DNA from: Solea solea
Taxonomy: Eukaryota > Chordata > Actinopteri > Pleuronectiformes > Soleidae
Length of the DNA: 64,000 nucleotides
NCBI RefSeq assembly: GCF_958295425.1
Contig: NC_081143.1
Location: 12,900,094 to 12,964,093 of the forward strand
Reading direction: 5' to 3'
Below, in pieces: positions 12,301-25,659 of this stretch. Each line of letters starts with the position of its first letter. Position 1 is the first letter of the stretch. The position numbers and the translations under genes are program-made. The notes under the pieces are model-generated. The model did not search any database and had not been told where the DNA came from. It saw only the letters and a list, made by a program, of their open reading frames with translations.

Positions 12301-13228
12301 CCCCACACTAAAAACTAGTATTTTGTATGATTTTTAATGAACAAGTTGGCGACACAGTGGCGACCACGCCCCTTTTACGATCAACTGTCTGCTGGACACC
12401 TGTGTAATGAGTAATTAGACTCACCTGTGGTTGAATTCCTGTTAATTAGGATTTTGAAGCTTCGCCCTAAAGACTTTCATTGGGGTTTATTCATTTTTGC
12501 AACATGGACTTTTTTTGTGTGAGCAAATGAAAAAACTCTTGTTTGGCCCGCATTTGTGTAGGAGTATTATGTCCTATAAATGTTGATTCTGAAAGGAAGG
12601 GAAAGGTTTTCTGACAAATCTGTTGCGGTGTTCTCTTTATGCTGAGCACACTCACACACACGTATGTACAATATTTGTCAAAAATATGTAACTATTATAC
12701 ATTATTGAATGTGCAGTATCTATCTTATGATCGTGTACTGTAGTTATAAGTACTCGATCTGACACACAAACATCCGACAAGCCTCCATCTCTTTCTCCTC
12801 AGACTGTGAAGACGTTCAGTTCAGATAAAAATGAGGCAGCAAACTTTGTGTGCTGCACCGTGTCGCCCCACGGGGAGTGGATTTACTGTGTGGGAGAAAA
12901 CTTGGTCCTGTACTGCTTCAACTATCTGTCGGGGAGGCTGGAGAAAATGCTGACTGTAAGCTGTGCCACTGTTCACTCATTACTGATGTGTGTGTTTTCA
13001 AACTCAAAACGCTGCCAGTGTTTTTTTATCCAGTTATTTTATCATCAGACATGGTTACTGCGTGTGTCACTGTTGCTGTGGATCAGTCCCACAGTAAAGC
13101 CAATGACCTGTGACCCTCTGCTCCTACAGGTCCACGAGAAAGACGTCATTGGCATCGCTCACCATCCACATGAGAACCTGATTGCCACGTACAGTGAGGA
13201 CGGCCTTCTGAGGCTATGGAAACCCTAA
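6329..13228 (+). CDS. smu1b: Smu1-type WD40 spliceosome protein (divergent, smu1b-like)
   Basis: Twelve coding exons: 6329-6354, 7564-7774, 7864-8016, 8098-8208 (or 8214), 8737-8862, 9349-9468, 9590-9706, 10143-10270, 11408-11534, 11632-11793, 12803-12955 and 13130-13228. The product is 510 aa (512 with the longer exon 4), against 513 for vertebrate SMU1. An N-terminal LisH/CTLH region ([10 protein letters not shown], then [13 protein letters not shown] and [13 protein letters not shown]) precedes seven WD40 blades with [31 protein letters not shown] and [17 protein letters not shown]1 pairs with RED (IK) in the spliceosomal B complex. SMU1 is normally almost invariant in vertebrates, yet this copy differs at many positions, notably around residues 150-200 and in the last three blades. 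That points to the fish-specific paralogue rather than smu1a. Reading frame and splice sites are all intact. Neighbour dnaja1 converges from the right. A polyadenylation signal lies at 13293. The symbol rests on divergence from remembered SMU1, not on a tree. Confidence 0.9.
6774..6808. repeat. (CA)n microsatellite
   Basis: CA dinucleotide run with one CG interruption, in intron 1 of smu1. Confidence 0.9.
10340..10830 (-). mobile_element. LINE relic in smu1 intron 8
   Basis: The text GGAGAGCGTTCCACAGTCTA, CAGTTAAAAGCTTTGCAGCA and AACAGTCCAGACGTGTGGCT resembles the reverse-transcriptase C-terminal part of fish L2/CR1/Rex1-type LINEs read on the minus strand. The same kind of text appears at 31.2-31.9 kb and in every unit of the 46-64 kb array. 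No frame is open. Confidence 0.55.
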
Positions 13229-13292
13229 TCTGCCACCTAACGTCGAGGAAACACAAAGTTATAAAGCTATTCATTCACTTTTTTTCACTTTG

Positions 13293-13298
13293 AATAAA
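13293..13298 (+). terminator. smu1 polyadenylation signal
   Basis: AATAAA 65 bp after the smu1 stop codon. Confidence 0.75.
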
Positions 13299-16112
13299 AT
13301 ATTAGCTCACCTGACAACTTTTTTAATGCTAAATTCATTACATTATTATTATTCTTTTCTTTTGCTAAACAGCAGGAAAGTGGTCCTAGATTCAATGTGA
13401 CAAATGATAAAGTAAAGTTGTTAAATCTAACTTTTATATCTTTATTTTTTTAAGTAAAGTCAATTACACATTTTCTTATTGTCACTAAATCCCATTGGTT
13501 TATGTATCAGCTTATTTCCCAAAAACACCCACACACTCGTTTTTAACTAATAGCAATGGAGGAGGAAGATTAAATTCATTTATCTGGAACTATTTTCACC
13601 TGTGAGTTAATGCAGATTTGACAGAGTAAACTGGGCCCCCTGCTCCTGTTTAAAAACAATTATGTCGTCAATGTCATCATCACTGTAGCTCACTGATGTA
13701 TTTTAGAACACAGTGATTAATGTGTAGCAGAGAGGGAGGGGAGAAAAAGAAGCAATTTAAACTTGTTCATCACTGTCTATATCCTCCACTAGGGTCTTCC
13801 TCATGGTCCAGCTTCACTAGTGCAGCTTAAATCCCCATTTTCATCTCTTCTGTCTTTAGTAGACATGAAAATGCATGACGGTGAACTGTGGTGAAAAATA
13901 TTTATAATACAAACCGCCTCATGTTTGGGCAAAAACAAAGTTTCAGGTAAACTATTAGTCAGCGTTTTGGTTTATATTAATACTTTTGTAACGTTGATTC
14001 AATGATTATACTATGATTCAGGTGTGATGATTTGTTTGCATGCTACCTCAGTTACACTGTCCAAACGTGGCTCTACGGTACTTCTGAGTACACCTTCAAA
14101 ATATGCATGAAGAATAATCAGAGCTGCTGTGACACATTCTATACCCTGTGTGTGTGTGTGTGTGTGTTATGTATGTATTTAACGTGGTCACATTTCGTTG
14201 CACTGACTATAATTGGTGTTCCTGTGAATCAGTGGGACATGTACACCTGCACGTAACCGAGCTAGTGCCTCGACCTGTCACTGTCACGACTATCTGCCAT
14301 TGTTGTAAATTAATGTGTAGTTTTTATTGGACTTTGTTTTCTATATCCTTGATGTTGTATATAAAAATATGATTATCAATAAAATTACACAAATTTTAAT
14401 TGTCATTATTAAACATATTTCTATGGTATTGCGTTAGATGTGTTCCCTTAGAGATAAAGACAGCCAGAAACAAAAACTTTCTGCATAATCTCTCAGTAAA
14501 TGAGAACTCTTTGTGCAAATGTACTCACTTTTTTGCCAAATTCTTCTTTGACAGCATAGACTAGGGCTAAAAACACACCAAAAACTGTATTTTTCACATA
14601 ATTTGTTTGTGCATCTCTATTTCCCATATCCCAAAATAACATAAAAATCCAAAGTCTATAACAAAAGACTAAACACTTCATATAAAGACAGTGGACTCAC
14701 AGATTAACAATAAATGGTTTTCATTTATTATCATTATGTAAGGTTTTAAATGATTTGTTTAATAACCTGTTGCACTACTAGAGGTTGGCAGATATGTATG
14801 ATAATATAACACAAAGGATCAGTAGATTCATAAAATAAAATTAATCTCTTGACAACAAAGACACACAATTATGAAAGAACACCAAACTGCATTTAATTAG
14901 AAAAACATGATCACAAACGAGTGGATCATTGGTCCTAACATGCAAACGGTCAAATTAAGACTTCGACAACAGTTGTGGATTGAAAGCCCCCGACAGCTTG
15001 CATCGAACAATATTAAGAGACTTCAGTCACTGTTGTTTCACAATATCAAAACCAATTTTTTTTTTTTTTTTAAATCAAATTGCATTATTACCAAGCTCCA
15101 AGGCTTTGAAATAGGCAGTCACTTAAATAAGTAATCAGGTGTGCTGATTGACTTTAAGTCCAACATGGCTAGAATTGTAGAGTTATGGATCAAGTCACAC
15201 TGAAAAAAAGACCCCAAATTTCCAGATCTCAGTTTTAAGACAAGATCAGTGAAGTAACTATGCTAATTACTTTTTATTTATTTTTATTTTTTAACTTTTG
15301 TGCAACTTCACAGAACTTAAAAAATACCGGAAAACATTTACCATCAAGGCAGAAAATTAACAAATTTATCTGGATAACTTAAAAAAAAAAAAAAAAAGTT
15401 TTAAGATAACTTACTTCCTCTTTTCACAAAGTCCCCAAGACAAAACCTAAATGTGGCATCACAACAGAAAAAATATTAAACTGTAATTAAATATTCACTT
15501 GAATAATCTACTATTTAGTGGCTTGTGCCTTTATATGTTCCTTCCTGAATCATTGCCCTCATCCTATCACATTGTTAATAAAGTTAAGCAAATAGTCCTT
15601 TGACAAGTATCATTGTGCATCCCTCTTCAACGCTGACGATTGCGTCTTCACACACAAATAATTGAGTCATCAATAGTTTACAACAATTTAGTAACACTAC
15701 AAAAAGGTTATCAGGTTAATATTGGCCACAAGCTTTAGAGTTAACAGCATAAAAATCAGGCAGTCCCCATCTCTTCTCAAGCCTCTGAAATACCAGCCCT
15801 CCTTTTTCACAGTGTGATTGGAAAAGATAATAATTAAAAACAAGGTCCCAGAGATGAGGAGGAATCCCACTCACCTGGATCCAAGATGTATCTTGGAATT
15901 TTAAGATACTCCAATCACTCAAAGTAGTAAAATGTATCAGGAGAGTGATAATTATCAGATTCATTATTATTAATATTCAGCTTAAAAGAAAATGTCAGTT
16001 GTGGTTTTTAAAAATGTAATAAAATCAAAAGTGCACGTTTCAAAAAAGGTGCTTTGCCTTTGAGATGAGAATTCGGGCTTCAGGAATGAGTAACAAGGCA
16101 GTTGCTTCTTTT
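13299..16112. other. Intergenic and dnaja1 3' UTR; no other gene recognised
   Basis: This is the gap between two convergent genes. It contains a (TG)n run at about 14147-14168, A/T homopolymers (15056-15070, 15381-15398) and AT-rich DNA. The right part must hold the dnaja1 3' UTR (minus strand), but its end was not fixed. Short open frames look like chance. Confidence 0.6.
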
Positions 16113-19100
16113 TTAAGATGTCTGGCACTGAACGCCTCCTGTGCTGGCATAGTCGTCTTCATCCATGTAGACGTACTGATGGTGGTGTCTTTTTCTGTTC
16201 TCAAAATCACAGTCCTCCAGGTCAGCATAGATGTAGAGGTCATCATCCATGCGGTCCAGCTGCTCCGCGTCCATTTTCTCTGGAAAGTAGTTCTCTAGCT
16301 GCTTCAGCTTGTGTTCGGGGAGGAAGTTGGCTTGAGGGAACACGACCTAATGCAAACAGCACACGGCTCATCTGTTTAATACTGTAATATACATACATGC
16401 ATGTGTATTTTATGTGAGATTGGTCTAACGTAATGTCCTTTAATAGAATGAAAAGCTTGTATCTGATATAAATACAGTCGTTAAACTCATGAAAACAAAA
16501 AGTTAAAAGTGAAAAAAACATCTTACAGAGAAGTTAATAATGAGGCGTCCTTTCTCAAAAGGTCTGCGGTGCAGGGGCATCCCTTCATTCAAGACGCATT
16601 TTGTGTCTCCAGGCTTTATCAATTCTCCTGTGATTAAAATCAAAACAAAACAAACAAACAAAAAAAAACAATAAAAACATGGGCCAAAAAAACCTAAAAA
16701 TCTCAATATTTAACAGAGGAGTCCGGTGTATTTAGCAACAGCACGACTGAAAGCCAGGCCACATCACAACCTCTGATGTATTTCAGCGAGGTGAGACCAT
16801 GTAGTGGAAAAGCAGCATTAGTGTCTTCGATTCTACCTAATAGTGGTGGAAACTATGACCTACTCCACAGGACTTATTTTTTATTAAATGTCCCAAAGCT
16901 TGCACTGAATTGGGGAAAAAGTGCATTCAACTTTCATAGTTCATCAATATTGTGATATGTAATGTAATGTATAAATGTTATTGTTACTTATCATTTGGTC
17001 TGTCTGTCTGTAACCTTGTTGTACGTGCTGCTGCCTGTCTCTACAAGGGCCCTCTTATAAAAGAGATTTCCCCTGGTTAACAGGTTTTAATAATATTGAT
17101 TTTTATGGGGTATGCAGTGAAGCACTGTAAAACTCTCCACAAATACATGACACAACATAGAAGAGCACACAACCTGAATGCATTTTTCCATTCATACATC
17201 ATATTTCACATATCTCCAAAAGGATGAAAGCTTCAGAAAAAAGATAATCATGAACCTTATCAAACTGATTTTAGGTATTAGGTCTGACCACAACTCAATA
17301 ATTTTAGTGTAGCTGTTTTACCTGAATGTGAGGTGATGAGAAGAGTTCTGTTGTCCAGTGTCTGAACTGGTTTCTTGAAACCACACAAAGCTTCTACCAG
17401 CTGTAACTGGATGGACATGATCAGGTCCTCTCCTTTCCTGGTGGCAACAGCAACACTTTTGAATTTTAACAGTCCAAAAATATCCTACATACATACAGTA
17501 CAATACACTGCAGCTCCAGTAAATGAAAACAACATTTCTCAACACTGCAAACACAAAGAGAGAAAGTGTACCTGGTGAAAAGTGGATGTTCTCGTTGGTC
17601 TAGGACAATGATGATATCACCAGACTCAATTCCTGGCTCCTGGTCACCCTCTCCATGAAAAACAATCTTCTGACCATCTCTCATTCCTATTGGGAGTAAA
17701 ATGACACATGCTTATGTGTACAATGCGCTGCACACGTGTTTTAGTGTGATTGAGTAAAGACAAACAAACAAAAAAAACAACAACATTTCTTACCTTTGTC
17801 AATATGGACTTCCAAGACCTTTTTCTGTCGCAGGATCTTCCGGCCTCCACATGCTTTGCAGCGATCCTTGTGGCTTACTCTGTGTCCTTGGCCCTGACAG
17901 CTGGGACACATTGTGGACACTTGTTGGACCATACCTGGTAGAAGCTGGTGCACACGGACCTGCACGCCTGAGCCATGACAAGACATGCACATCTGAGCAG
18001 CACCTTTTCGACTCCCTCTGCCTAAAGAGCAAGAAAGAGGGAAAAAAAAAGAAGAAAGTCAAAGGTGATCATTTTATTTGGATTTGGCTTACATCCATAA
18101 GCTGCAGCGACCAGGGTACAAAGAACTGAAAGCTTGAACATGCACATGCAGAAAAGATAGCTTGGATTAAAAAAAAAAACAACAATCCTGTGACGTGACA
18201 CTTAAGAGATGATGTACTGTGAGTAGCTCACAGAACCAAAAGCGTACCTTCGCATCTTTCACAGATAGCATTCTTCTGGACATTTACTTTTCTTGTCGCT
18301 CCATTATAAAGATCTTCCAGTGTCACTGTAATCTGATGAACAGTGTTCTTCCCTGAGATTAAAAAAAAAAGAATGATGTCATTCAAAAAGCAAACAACTT
18401 TGCTTCATAATGAATGTGAGCAAGAGAAAAATGGTACGTAGAAAAGCTTAGTTTCCTCTTTGTCAAACAACATCCTCACAGGTCAAAGGGTCAAGACAGT
18501 GATACAAACACTTTCCAAACTTCACTCAATTCAGTGTAAACGATTCCTGTACCTTTTCGCTCTCTGTGCATTCGACTTCCTCCACCAAAAAACAAGTCAA
18601 AGATGTCCATGGGCGATGCAAATCCCCCACCACCACAACCACCGCCAGTTCCTCCTTCCTTTATAGCCTTTTCACCTCCACGATCATACACCTCTCTTTT
18701 CTTGGGATCTGACAACACCTCATATGCCTGTGAGATCTCTTTGAACTATACACAATAAAAAACAAACAAATAAAAACTTGGACGAAAATATTTCTGGCAA
18801 TAAACAGGTGAATCTGAATATGAAAAAAGCTCTTAAAATGTTACTCTTACAAATGTAAAAATTGAATAAATCTACTTAACAACTACATTAAATGTACTAA
18901 CCCACACAATTTCATATTATGCAACATGTTTGTGGACATTAATAGAGCCATAATTTACAAACGGAAAAACTCTACAACGAAACAATGCTACTGTGATAAC
19001 AATTTCTATGCAAACAAAACAGAATGCAGCGATTTATGTTCAGTATATGATTGCAACAAAAGAAGGTTACCTTCTCTCCTTCTGTGGGATTTTTGTCAGG

Positions 19101-19202
19101 GTGATATTTCAAGGCTAGTTTGCGATAGGCTTTTTTTAGCTCATCGGGAGTGGCATTAGGTTTCACACCCAGTGCATCATAGAAGCCTGTTTCCTTGACC
19201 AT
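16113..19202 (-). CDS. dnaja1: DnaJ homolog subfamily A member 1 (type I Hsp40)
   Basis: Coding exons on the minus strand in order: 19202-19071, 18745-18553, 18352-18248, 18021-17794, 17686-17572, 17437-17322, 16627-16527 and 16346-16113. The product is 407 aa (human DNAJA1 397). The N-terminal J domain contains the HPD motif (KYHPDKNP) that stimulates Hsp70 ATPase. A Gly-rich linker ends [13 protein letters not shown]. Four zinc-finger repeats follow ([30 protein letters not shown]), then the substrate-binding C-terminal domains ([29 protein letters not shown]). The protein ends in CQTS, a CaaX farnesylation signal. It acts as a cytosolic Hsp70 co-chaperone. The start ATG is preceded by an acceptor (CGTACAG at 19223-19229), so a non-coding first exon lies further right, as in mammals. 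The gene is head to head with aptx and tail to tail with smu1, matching the SMU1-DNAJA1-APTX neighbourhood of human 9p. dnaja4 is less likely given this neighbourhood. Confidence 0.93.
16985..17090 (+). mobile_element. Decayed LINE-type 3' tail in dnaja1 intron
   Basis: TGTCTGTAACCTTGTTGTAC, CTTATAAAAGAGATTTCCCC and TGGTTAACAG echo the tail at 5520-5675. Only the end of the element remains. Confidence 0.5.
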
Positions 19203-21357
19203 GGTTGCTTTTAACAGATAACCTGTACGAAAGGGCAAGAAGATAATAATTAAAAGTGTGTAGTGTGCAAAAGACCAGGGCACCACCAGCTTTCTGTCTT
19301 TTCCGTCTGTCAAATTCTGTGATCAGTGGAATTTGGATAGGAATAACGTGGCTGAAAGTTGTCAGCCAATGAGTTTAACTCCTACAACATGTGAATGTGA
19401 TGCTCAAGCATAGCTTAAATAAATTTGGCGTACTTTACCTTTGTTGCAGCAGGTGTTTGTTGAAATGCAATAATAGGACTAACACAGATTTTACCCCCCC
19501 GAAAAATGAATGGCTTAAGCACCTTTGTTGTTTTAATTTTGTAATTCCTGCACCAAACTGGCATTAATAACGTATTACTTATTATCCAAATGGTTATATA
19601 GGAGAGACACCAGTTGACACAGCAGCACCAAGTGTGACAGAAAAATATATAGATGAAAAAAAATCAGAGGAGAAACAAATTATGGGCAAATATATAATAA
19701 CATGGTTAACGGTTAATGGTTCAGTGGTTAATAATAACAATAATAATACAAGATATATGCTTTATACAATGCAGTGCACAAAATGAACAGTAGATGATCA
19801 TGTGTGCAGTTTAGATTTTCAGAAAATGAAACCAAAACACAAGCCGGGGCTTACAGCTCAAGTACAGCTCACATTTCCCATTGACACATTTTACCATGAG
19901 CCTCACTAGAAATCTGTTGGCAGATGATAAACTGATAAAAATAACAATACAGTCACTCTGAAAAATATTAAGCAGAGTGGATGATTACTTTCTAATACTG
20001 AGAACAACACTTTTCGTTAATGCTTTTAACAAGGGGGTTGTTGTAAAATCTGACTGGATCAGAGTTACTTTATGCTTAACAAACAATGACAGTTAATCAT
20101 TAACGTTTGAATAAAGGTTTATTTTAAGTATCTGATGGCTGTAGGGGTTTAACTATTTTCAGAAGTAAAAAAGGAGAGACAAAGATGACACTTATTCAAC
20201 TGTGGTGAGTTTGATATAAAGTGTAAAAAACTGGCTGTCCGAAACTACACAGGAAAACAGAGCTTCCGATGTTTGTTTTCGGGACAAAAACGTGACCATG
20301 TCCATTTTACTGAGTAGACTATGAATCACAACAAACCAACTACCTGTTACTTTGCTCAGGCTCAAAACAACACCGCTGTGTCTCATCTACCAGGCAGGGC
20401 CTCAGCGGTGATAGCATTGCTAACGCTAGTAAGCTAGCTAACTAACTAATCTGTTCTTCTGGCGTTAAACCAGAACAAAAAAGGCGTGTATCAGTAAACT
20501 TGTATAGATAATACATATACATTCATGTACTGTTATATCCCAACCTTAAATGGAGACAGCAGCGAGGGTGCTCACACGTTGTAAGCGGACATCAGCTCAC
20601 ACTGCAACGCTTCGTCAGTTTTGTTTCTTCTTCTACGTTGGGGTTTCACGGCAATTTGCATTCAAGAGTTGCAATACTGCCACCTTCTGGTGTCAACTAA
20701 TCACTGCAATTTATATAACGCAGTGCTTCTCAAATAGTATTTATATGGAGGCTCATTTTAAATATAACAACCTGTCATCATGAGGCACATGAACACAACA
20801 TAAATAATAATAAATAACCCTCATGAGATCACCTTTTATTATGAAAGAAAAATACAACCTTTCAAAATTGCCGGTAGAGAAAAAATAAATACACAACTAC
20901 AACATTCTTGCTCTAATTTTAGTTTTAGTTAGTTTTGTAAGCACACAATTAAGTTTCAGTCATCGTGTTTGTTCAAACTCTAGTTTTTATTTTTATTTCA
21001 GTAAATGAAACTGTAAACAACAACTATAAACACATTGGTCATTAACCACTCAACAATATCGATCGTGACAAGAGCTAATTTTATTTTTTAACACCTAACA
21101 TTATTTTGAATCATCCACTTCCTTTTTATTCATTTCGTGTCTTCATTAATGTTTTTCTTTTTCTTGGGTGTCTTGACACAAGTGCCACAATAACTGTATA
21201 TTTAATTTAAATTTGGTTTAGATTAATAAATACTTATTTTTTAATTGAGAAAGTATTTATCTTCTTTTGTGTGTACGTTGTATATGTATACTTTCTCAGT
21301 AAAAATATACTTTTTTATTGAGAAACTTCCAGCCTTTTCATCTTCGACCTAAATTCA
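19203..21357. other. dnaja1/aptx shared upstream region; no other gene seen
   Basis: This is the head-to-head intergenic region. The dnaja1 5' non-coding exon and promoter should lie here, plausibly near 20390-20640 where base composition is less AT-rich (GCGTT, AAGCGGACATC, AACGCTTCGTC) and a minus-strand donor-like G|GTAGAT is present at about 20388. I could not fix the exon. The rest is AT-rich with short repeats. Confidence 0.5.
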
Positions 21358-21365
21358 TGACGTCA
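21358..21365 (+). promoter_or_regulatory. CRE-like site in aptx promoter
   Basis: A perfect palindromic TGACGTCA (CREB/ATF site), followed by an ETS-like ATTTCCTG, lies 112 bp upstream of the aptx start codon. There is no TATA box. Its role is inferred. Confidence 0.45.
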
Positions 21366-21476
21366 ATTTCCTGCGACGAGAGGACAGAGACACCAAAACA
21401 AGCGCAATCCCCCCTGCACACTTTTGTTTGAATGTGAAAGAAGAAAGGAAGATGAAAATCTAAATGCAATGTTAAA

Positions 21477-24400
21477 ATGCCGACTTGCTGGCTTGTTAGC
21501 GAAGAGGGGATTCATAAACCAATTCTGCTGCCTCACTTACAAACAGTTGTCCTGGGTCGATGTCCAGAAACGACTATTAAAGACAAAAAATGCTCCCGGC
21601 AGCAAGGTAATCTACTGAAACATGCACACTGTGTTAGCAGTTAGCTTTACACGTAAAGTTTGAAACAAAAGACAATTAATATCACGGGTCGTGAGACCAG
21701 GTGTAGACCTGCTATAGACGAAACGTTTCAGAACATGTTTATAGTTAGATAACTTACTAACTACAAGTATTGCGCTTTAGAACTAAGTTGGAGTTCTCCC
21801 TTTTCATGTTACTCATTGCAGTCTAGAGAACATGACTGTACTTTTGATCCACTACATCTATGACGTATATAGTTATTCAGAACAGCAGTGACAACTCAGT
21901 TCATCTCTTTGTCAAATTACAGAAAAAAATAACCAGCTATTTTAATATTGTTTTTATATAATAAAATAATATTTTAATTTTAATATTTATTTTAATAATA
22001 CAAATGGGTAATTTCAGGGTACATGTGTTTAGGATTCACGTGGAATTCTTTCAGTTTTGCAGATATGGAACACAACTATATTTTTCTGAGTGAACTGCAA
22101 CCTTATATTAAAGTTATTAATATTACTAACTCATATACACCTAATAATAACATATTGAAGGGTGTTGTCCACTCACCCTGATCCCCAGACACTTGAGGTT
22201 GCCAGGTAGTTTGTGCAACCAGTCCCTCATAAACCTGAAGATAGATCTATGAGGAACTGCACTTGTACTCCTTAACACCCCCTTGGAGATGTTGCTAAAT
22301 TCTACACAGTGTACCTTTAATGAATCCACCTTCAATGTGAGAGTTTAGATTAATTAAATACCAGTTGTATGAATAACACTAACACAGATTTTGGAGGTTT
22401 GTGGATTGTTACTTGGACAAAACAAGATGTTTGTCTCTTTGGGCTCCAGGATATTCCACTGGTACATGTTTACAATTCATAGAGTGAGTGACTGAGCAAT
22501 TTCTCTACATATCGCTGTTTGCTTTCTTTTTTAATATCTTTTTATTTATTTTCCTCAAAAAGTGAAATGTTTTAAGTTTAAAGAATCACAAATAATAAAA
22601 CAAAACCACTTTGTCATGTCTCCCCAACCAGTTGAATTGAAAGCAGAGTGCAACAAAGGTTATGTCAAAGTTAAACAGGTAAGATGATGCATAAAATCTG
22701 ATCTGAAATCAGGAATATATTATAAATCTACTTTGGTGCTGAACCTATAGCTTGAGTTCTGCTGCTATTTTACACATGCTTTGCATTTTGCACACATTTC
22801 TGTTTAACAATTCTGCTTAATTGTTTTTCATGTGTTTATGTCAGTGATTACCTACATGTCTTCCACTGATAGTTTAACATGTGTCTTGTCTCTCATCCTT
22901 GTTTTAAAGCTTGGTACAAATCCCACCTCCGTAGACTCTGTAGTGGTGGGTACTGGCAATGAGGTCAGGATAAAGCCTGGACAGCGGCTTCATATTGTCA
23001 ATCAGCTCTATCCATACACAATTCAGTTCAAGGAGGATCCCACTGGCAAAAATAGTGGTGCCAAAAGACCCAGAGAGTCAGCCTCAGATGACAGAGAGAG
23101 CCCTAGAGAGGCACAGAAAATGAAAGCAGCCAAACTGACTGAAAAGGTCCCTGCGTTGGTCAACCATGGAGAAGCCCAGAAAAACACTGTGAGAAAACCC
23201 CCCCGAGCTGTATGCATGTTTGTGTTTTGTGGTTAGTGTGTGTGCAAAATGACATATTTAGAATGTTGTTTTCATTATTTTATTCTTGTTATATGTATAC
23301 TATACAGCATAAACATATTTCCTGAAATCTGTTGTAGGAAAGAGTCGGGCTTTGGAGTCAAGGTTTGAAAATTTCAATGCAAGACCCAAAGATGCAGGTT
23401 GGTATTGCTGAGAGATTTACAGTCATTGTGAGACCTACACATCTGGGCAAGCTAGTGTTTCAGTTAAACATGTTCCTTTAATCTCTGATGACATGTCATG
23501 GTCATTTTATGTCTTAATGTAATACATTTTCTTACATAAAGCCCCTTTAACTGCTGAATTTTACCAATTCCCTGTTTAATTTTTTTCTAGCTATACAAGG
23601 ATGATAAAGTAGTAGTAATCAAAGACAAATACCCCAAAGCTCGCCACCACTGGCTCGTCCTGCCATGGCAGTCCATCCCCAGTCTGAAGGCACTGTGTGA
23701 GGAGCACTGTGACTTGGTCAAACATATGCAGCAAGTGGCCGATCAGATGGTTCAGCAGTGCCCCGATTCTAGCTCCCTCAGCTTCCGCACTGGGTACCAT
23801 GCCATCCCAAGTATGAGGTTAGTAATAACCAATGGCAACAGTTTTATGTTGCAGGTGAATATCCCCCACCTCCCCCTTCCATTCCTAGTGTGTTGGAGAA
23901 CCAGTGTAGCCTTCATTTAGCATAAAAACTTGTTGGTTAGTTTGGCCATGGTGGGCTTTTGTAAAAATAACAGGTTATGCAAGTGGTTTTACACTTTTTA
24001 AATTAAGTATAATTATTTTATCTTCTTCTGCCAAATGAATGTCATTTAACCTAAATGTTAAAATGCTAATGTTGCTCTAACATTAAATAACTACACTAAT
24101 GCTTTATCCTATGTTATGTACATGTCTAATTTAATTTTCATGTGTAACACAAAATACAAAAAAATATTGTACTTTCCTTGTACTTATTTGTTCTTTTCCT
24201 TAGTTACTTATTAAGTTACTTATTAATTACACAATAAATACACAAGTGCAACCGGCAAGTTGTGCTTCAGAACACTGACGTTTGACAGAGCAGTCAGAAG
24301 AAACTCACAAATTGATTGATTCTTTAAATACAGACTACTTGATGTCAACTCACACTTCATGTTTATCTCCCTTTACAGTCATGTCCATCTCCACGTGATC

Positions 24401-24726
24401 AGCCAAGACTTCGACTCTCCTTGTTTAAAGAACAAAAAGCACTGGAACTCTTTTACAACTGACTATTTCATTGAGGCTAATGGTGAGAGTGAATTTTGTC
24501 TGTGTCTGGTGTTTTGACTCTCCTCGCTTTGTCCATCACTACAAATATGATGCACTTCTCTTTATCTGTAGATGTCATTCAGATGCTTGAAACAAATGGA
24601 AGGGTCACAGTAAAAGAAGGCGCCACTGAGTTGTTGAAACTTCCACTCTGCTGTCACATGTGTCACAAAGAGCTCCCCACTATACCGGCTCTGAAGGAAC
24701 ATCTCAAGTCTCACTTTCCCAGATAA
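21477..24726 (+). CDS. aptx: Aprataxin, DNA 5'-adenylate hydrolase
   Basis: Seven coding exons: 21477-21606, 22632-22678, 22910-23209, 23338-23397, 23591-23817, 24379-24482 and 24572-24726. Total 340 aa, close to human APTX (342-356). Exon 1 encodes the start of the FHA domain ([34 protein letters not shown]), which binds phosphorylated XRCC1/XRCC4. A variable linker with a basic KRPRE stretch follows, then the HIT domain. Its catalytic histidine triad is [14 protein letters not shown], preceded by [18 protein letters not shown]. The C-terminal zinc finger is CHMCHKELP...[10 protein letters not shown]. The enzyme removes AMP from abortive ligation ends in the nucleus. The ATG at 21477 is used because an in-frame TGA lies upstream at 21453 and the residues align with the family start. 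A different frame over exon 1 is longer but meaningless. A polyadenylation signal is at 24976. Confidence 0.94.
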
Positions 24727-24975
24727 GAAGGTGACATCAACAAGATGCAATACCTCAACTGTTCATGGTTCAGCATACAAGTTTTGACACAATAGACCTT
24801 ATTTCTTTCCCCTCTATGTTTTATAGTTCATTCAGTATTATGTAATCGTGTGACAGGGACATAGCATTGATGTTCACCTGTTAAAGTCATTTATTTATGG
24901 TTTAAGGAGAATCACTTTACATATTGATGTAGGATTACGTGATTCTTATTTTTCAAAAATGTTCAAATACGTTGT

Positions 24976-24981
24976 AATAAA
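24976..24981 (+). terminator. aptx polyadenylation signal
   Basis: AATAAA 250 bp after the aptx stop codon, with no earlier match noticed in this 3' UTR. Confidence 0.6.
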
Positions 24982-25659
24982 TGTTTTGTAAGAACTAAAT
25001 ACATATTTTGTTTTCTTTGATCATCGAAATGGATGGATCTTGTGTTGCTGACAGATCATTGTCTTTAAGTGCAGAGTGCCTCAGAAATAAAACAAAACGT
25101 GGTTGCGACATTTGATTGCATAACATTAGACACATTTGAAAACCACATTTGTATGTTCTAAAAAGAATATCAGAGCTATTAACACACAAAAAAACGATTT
25201 ACATCATGGCAACTTGAGATGTGATCACACACTTTCTGTCAGATTTGCTGGTCATCAAAAAGAAAACTGAGCAGGTGTCTTTTCGTCCTGAATGAGAATA
25301 AAGTGAGAGCACATCCTTCAAGAGCTTTTAGTGGTTGAGACAGCAGCAAGAAGAGGTTACTTTGTCGCCGCCTGCTGGTACATTTGTATACAGTCTGCTA
25401 CAGAACAATCTCGGGGGTTTGTGCGTTGACATTTAGGATCTTGTTCCTCCTCAAACGTGGTTTAAATAATGCACACTCCGTCATTATCAGGGCAAAAGTA
25501 ATCGCCTTTTATTCTGAAGGAGATCATTTCATTACATGTGCGTTAAATATGAAACAAAGGCGAAATGACAAGTTTGATAACTGTACGGGGAATATAGTTG
25601 CTTAATATCAATAGTAACGAAGAAATGGTTTTGTTACGAACGAAACAGCAAAAACACGT
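24982..25659. other. No gene recognised
   Basis: Intergenic DNA between aptx and the tRNA-Ile gene. Short open frames on either strand have no recognisable content. Confidence 0.6.

Noticed and set aside
21424..21618. 64-codon plus-strand frame starting upstream of aptx
   Set aside because: The aptx FHA frame ([19 protein letters not shown]) is in another frame over the same DNA and joins exon 2 in phase.
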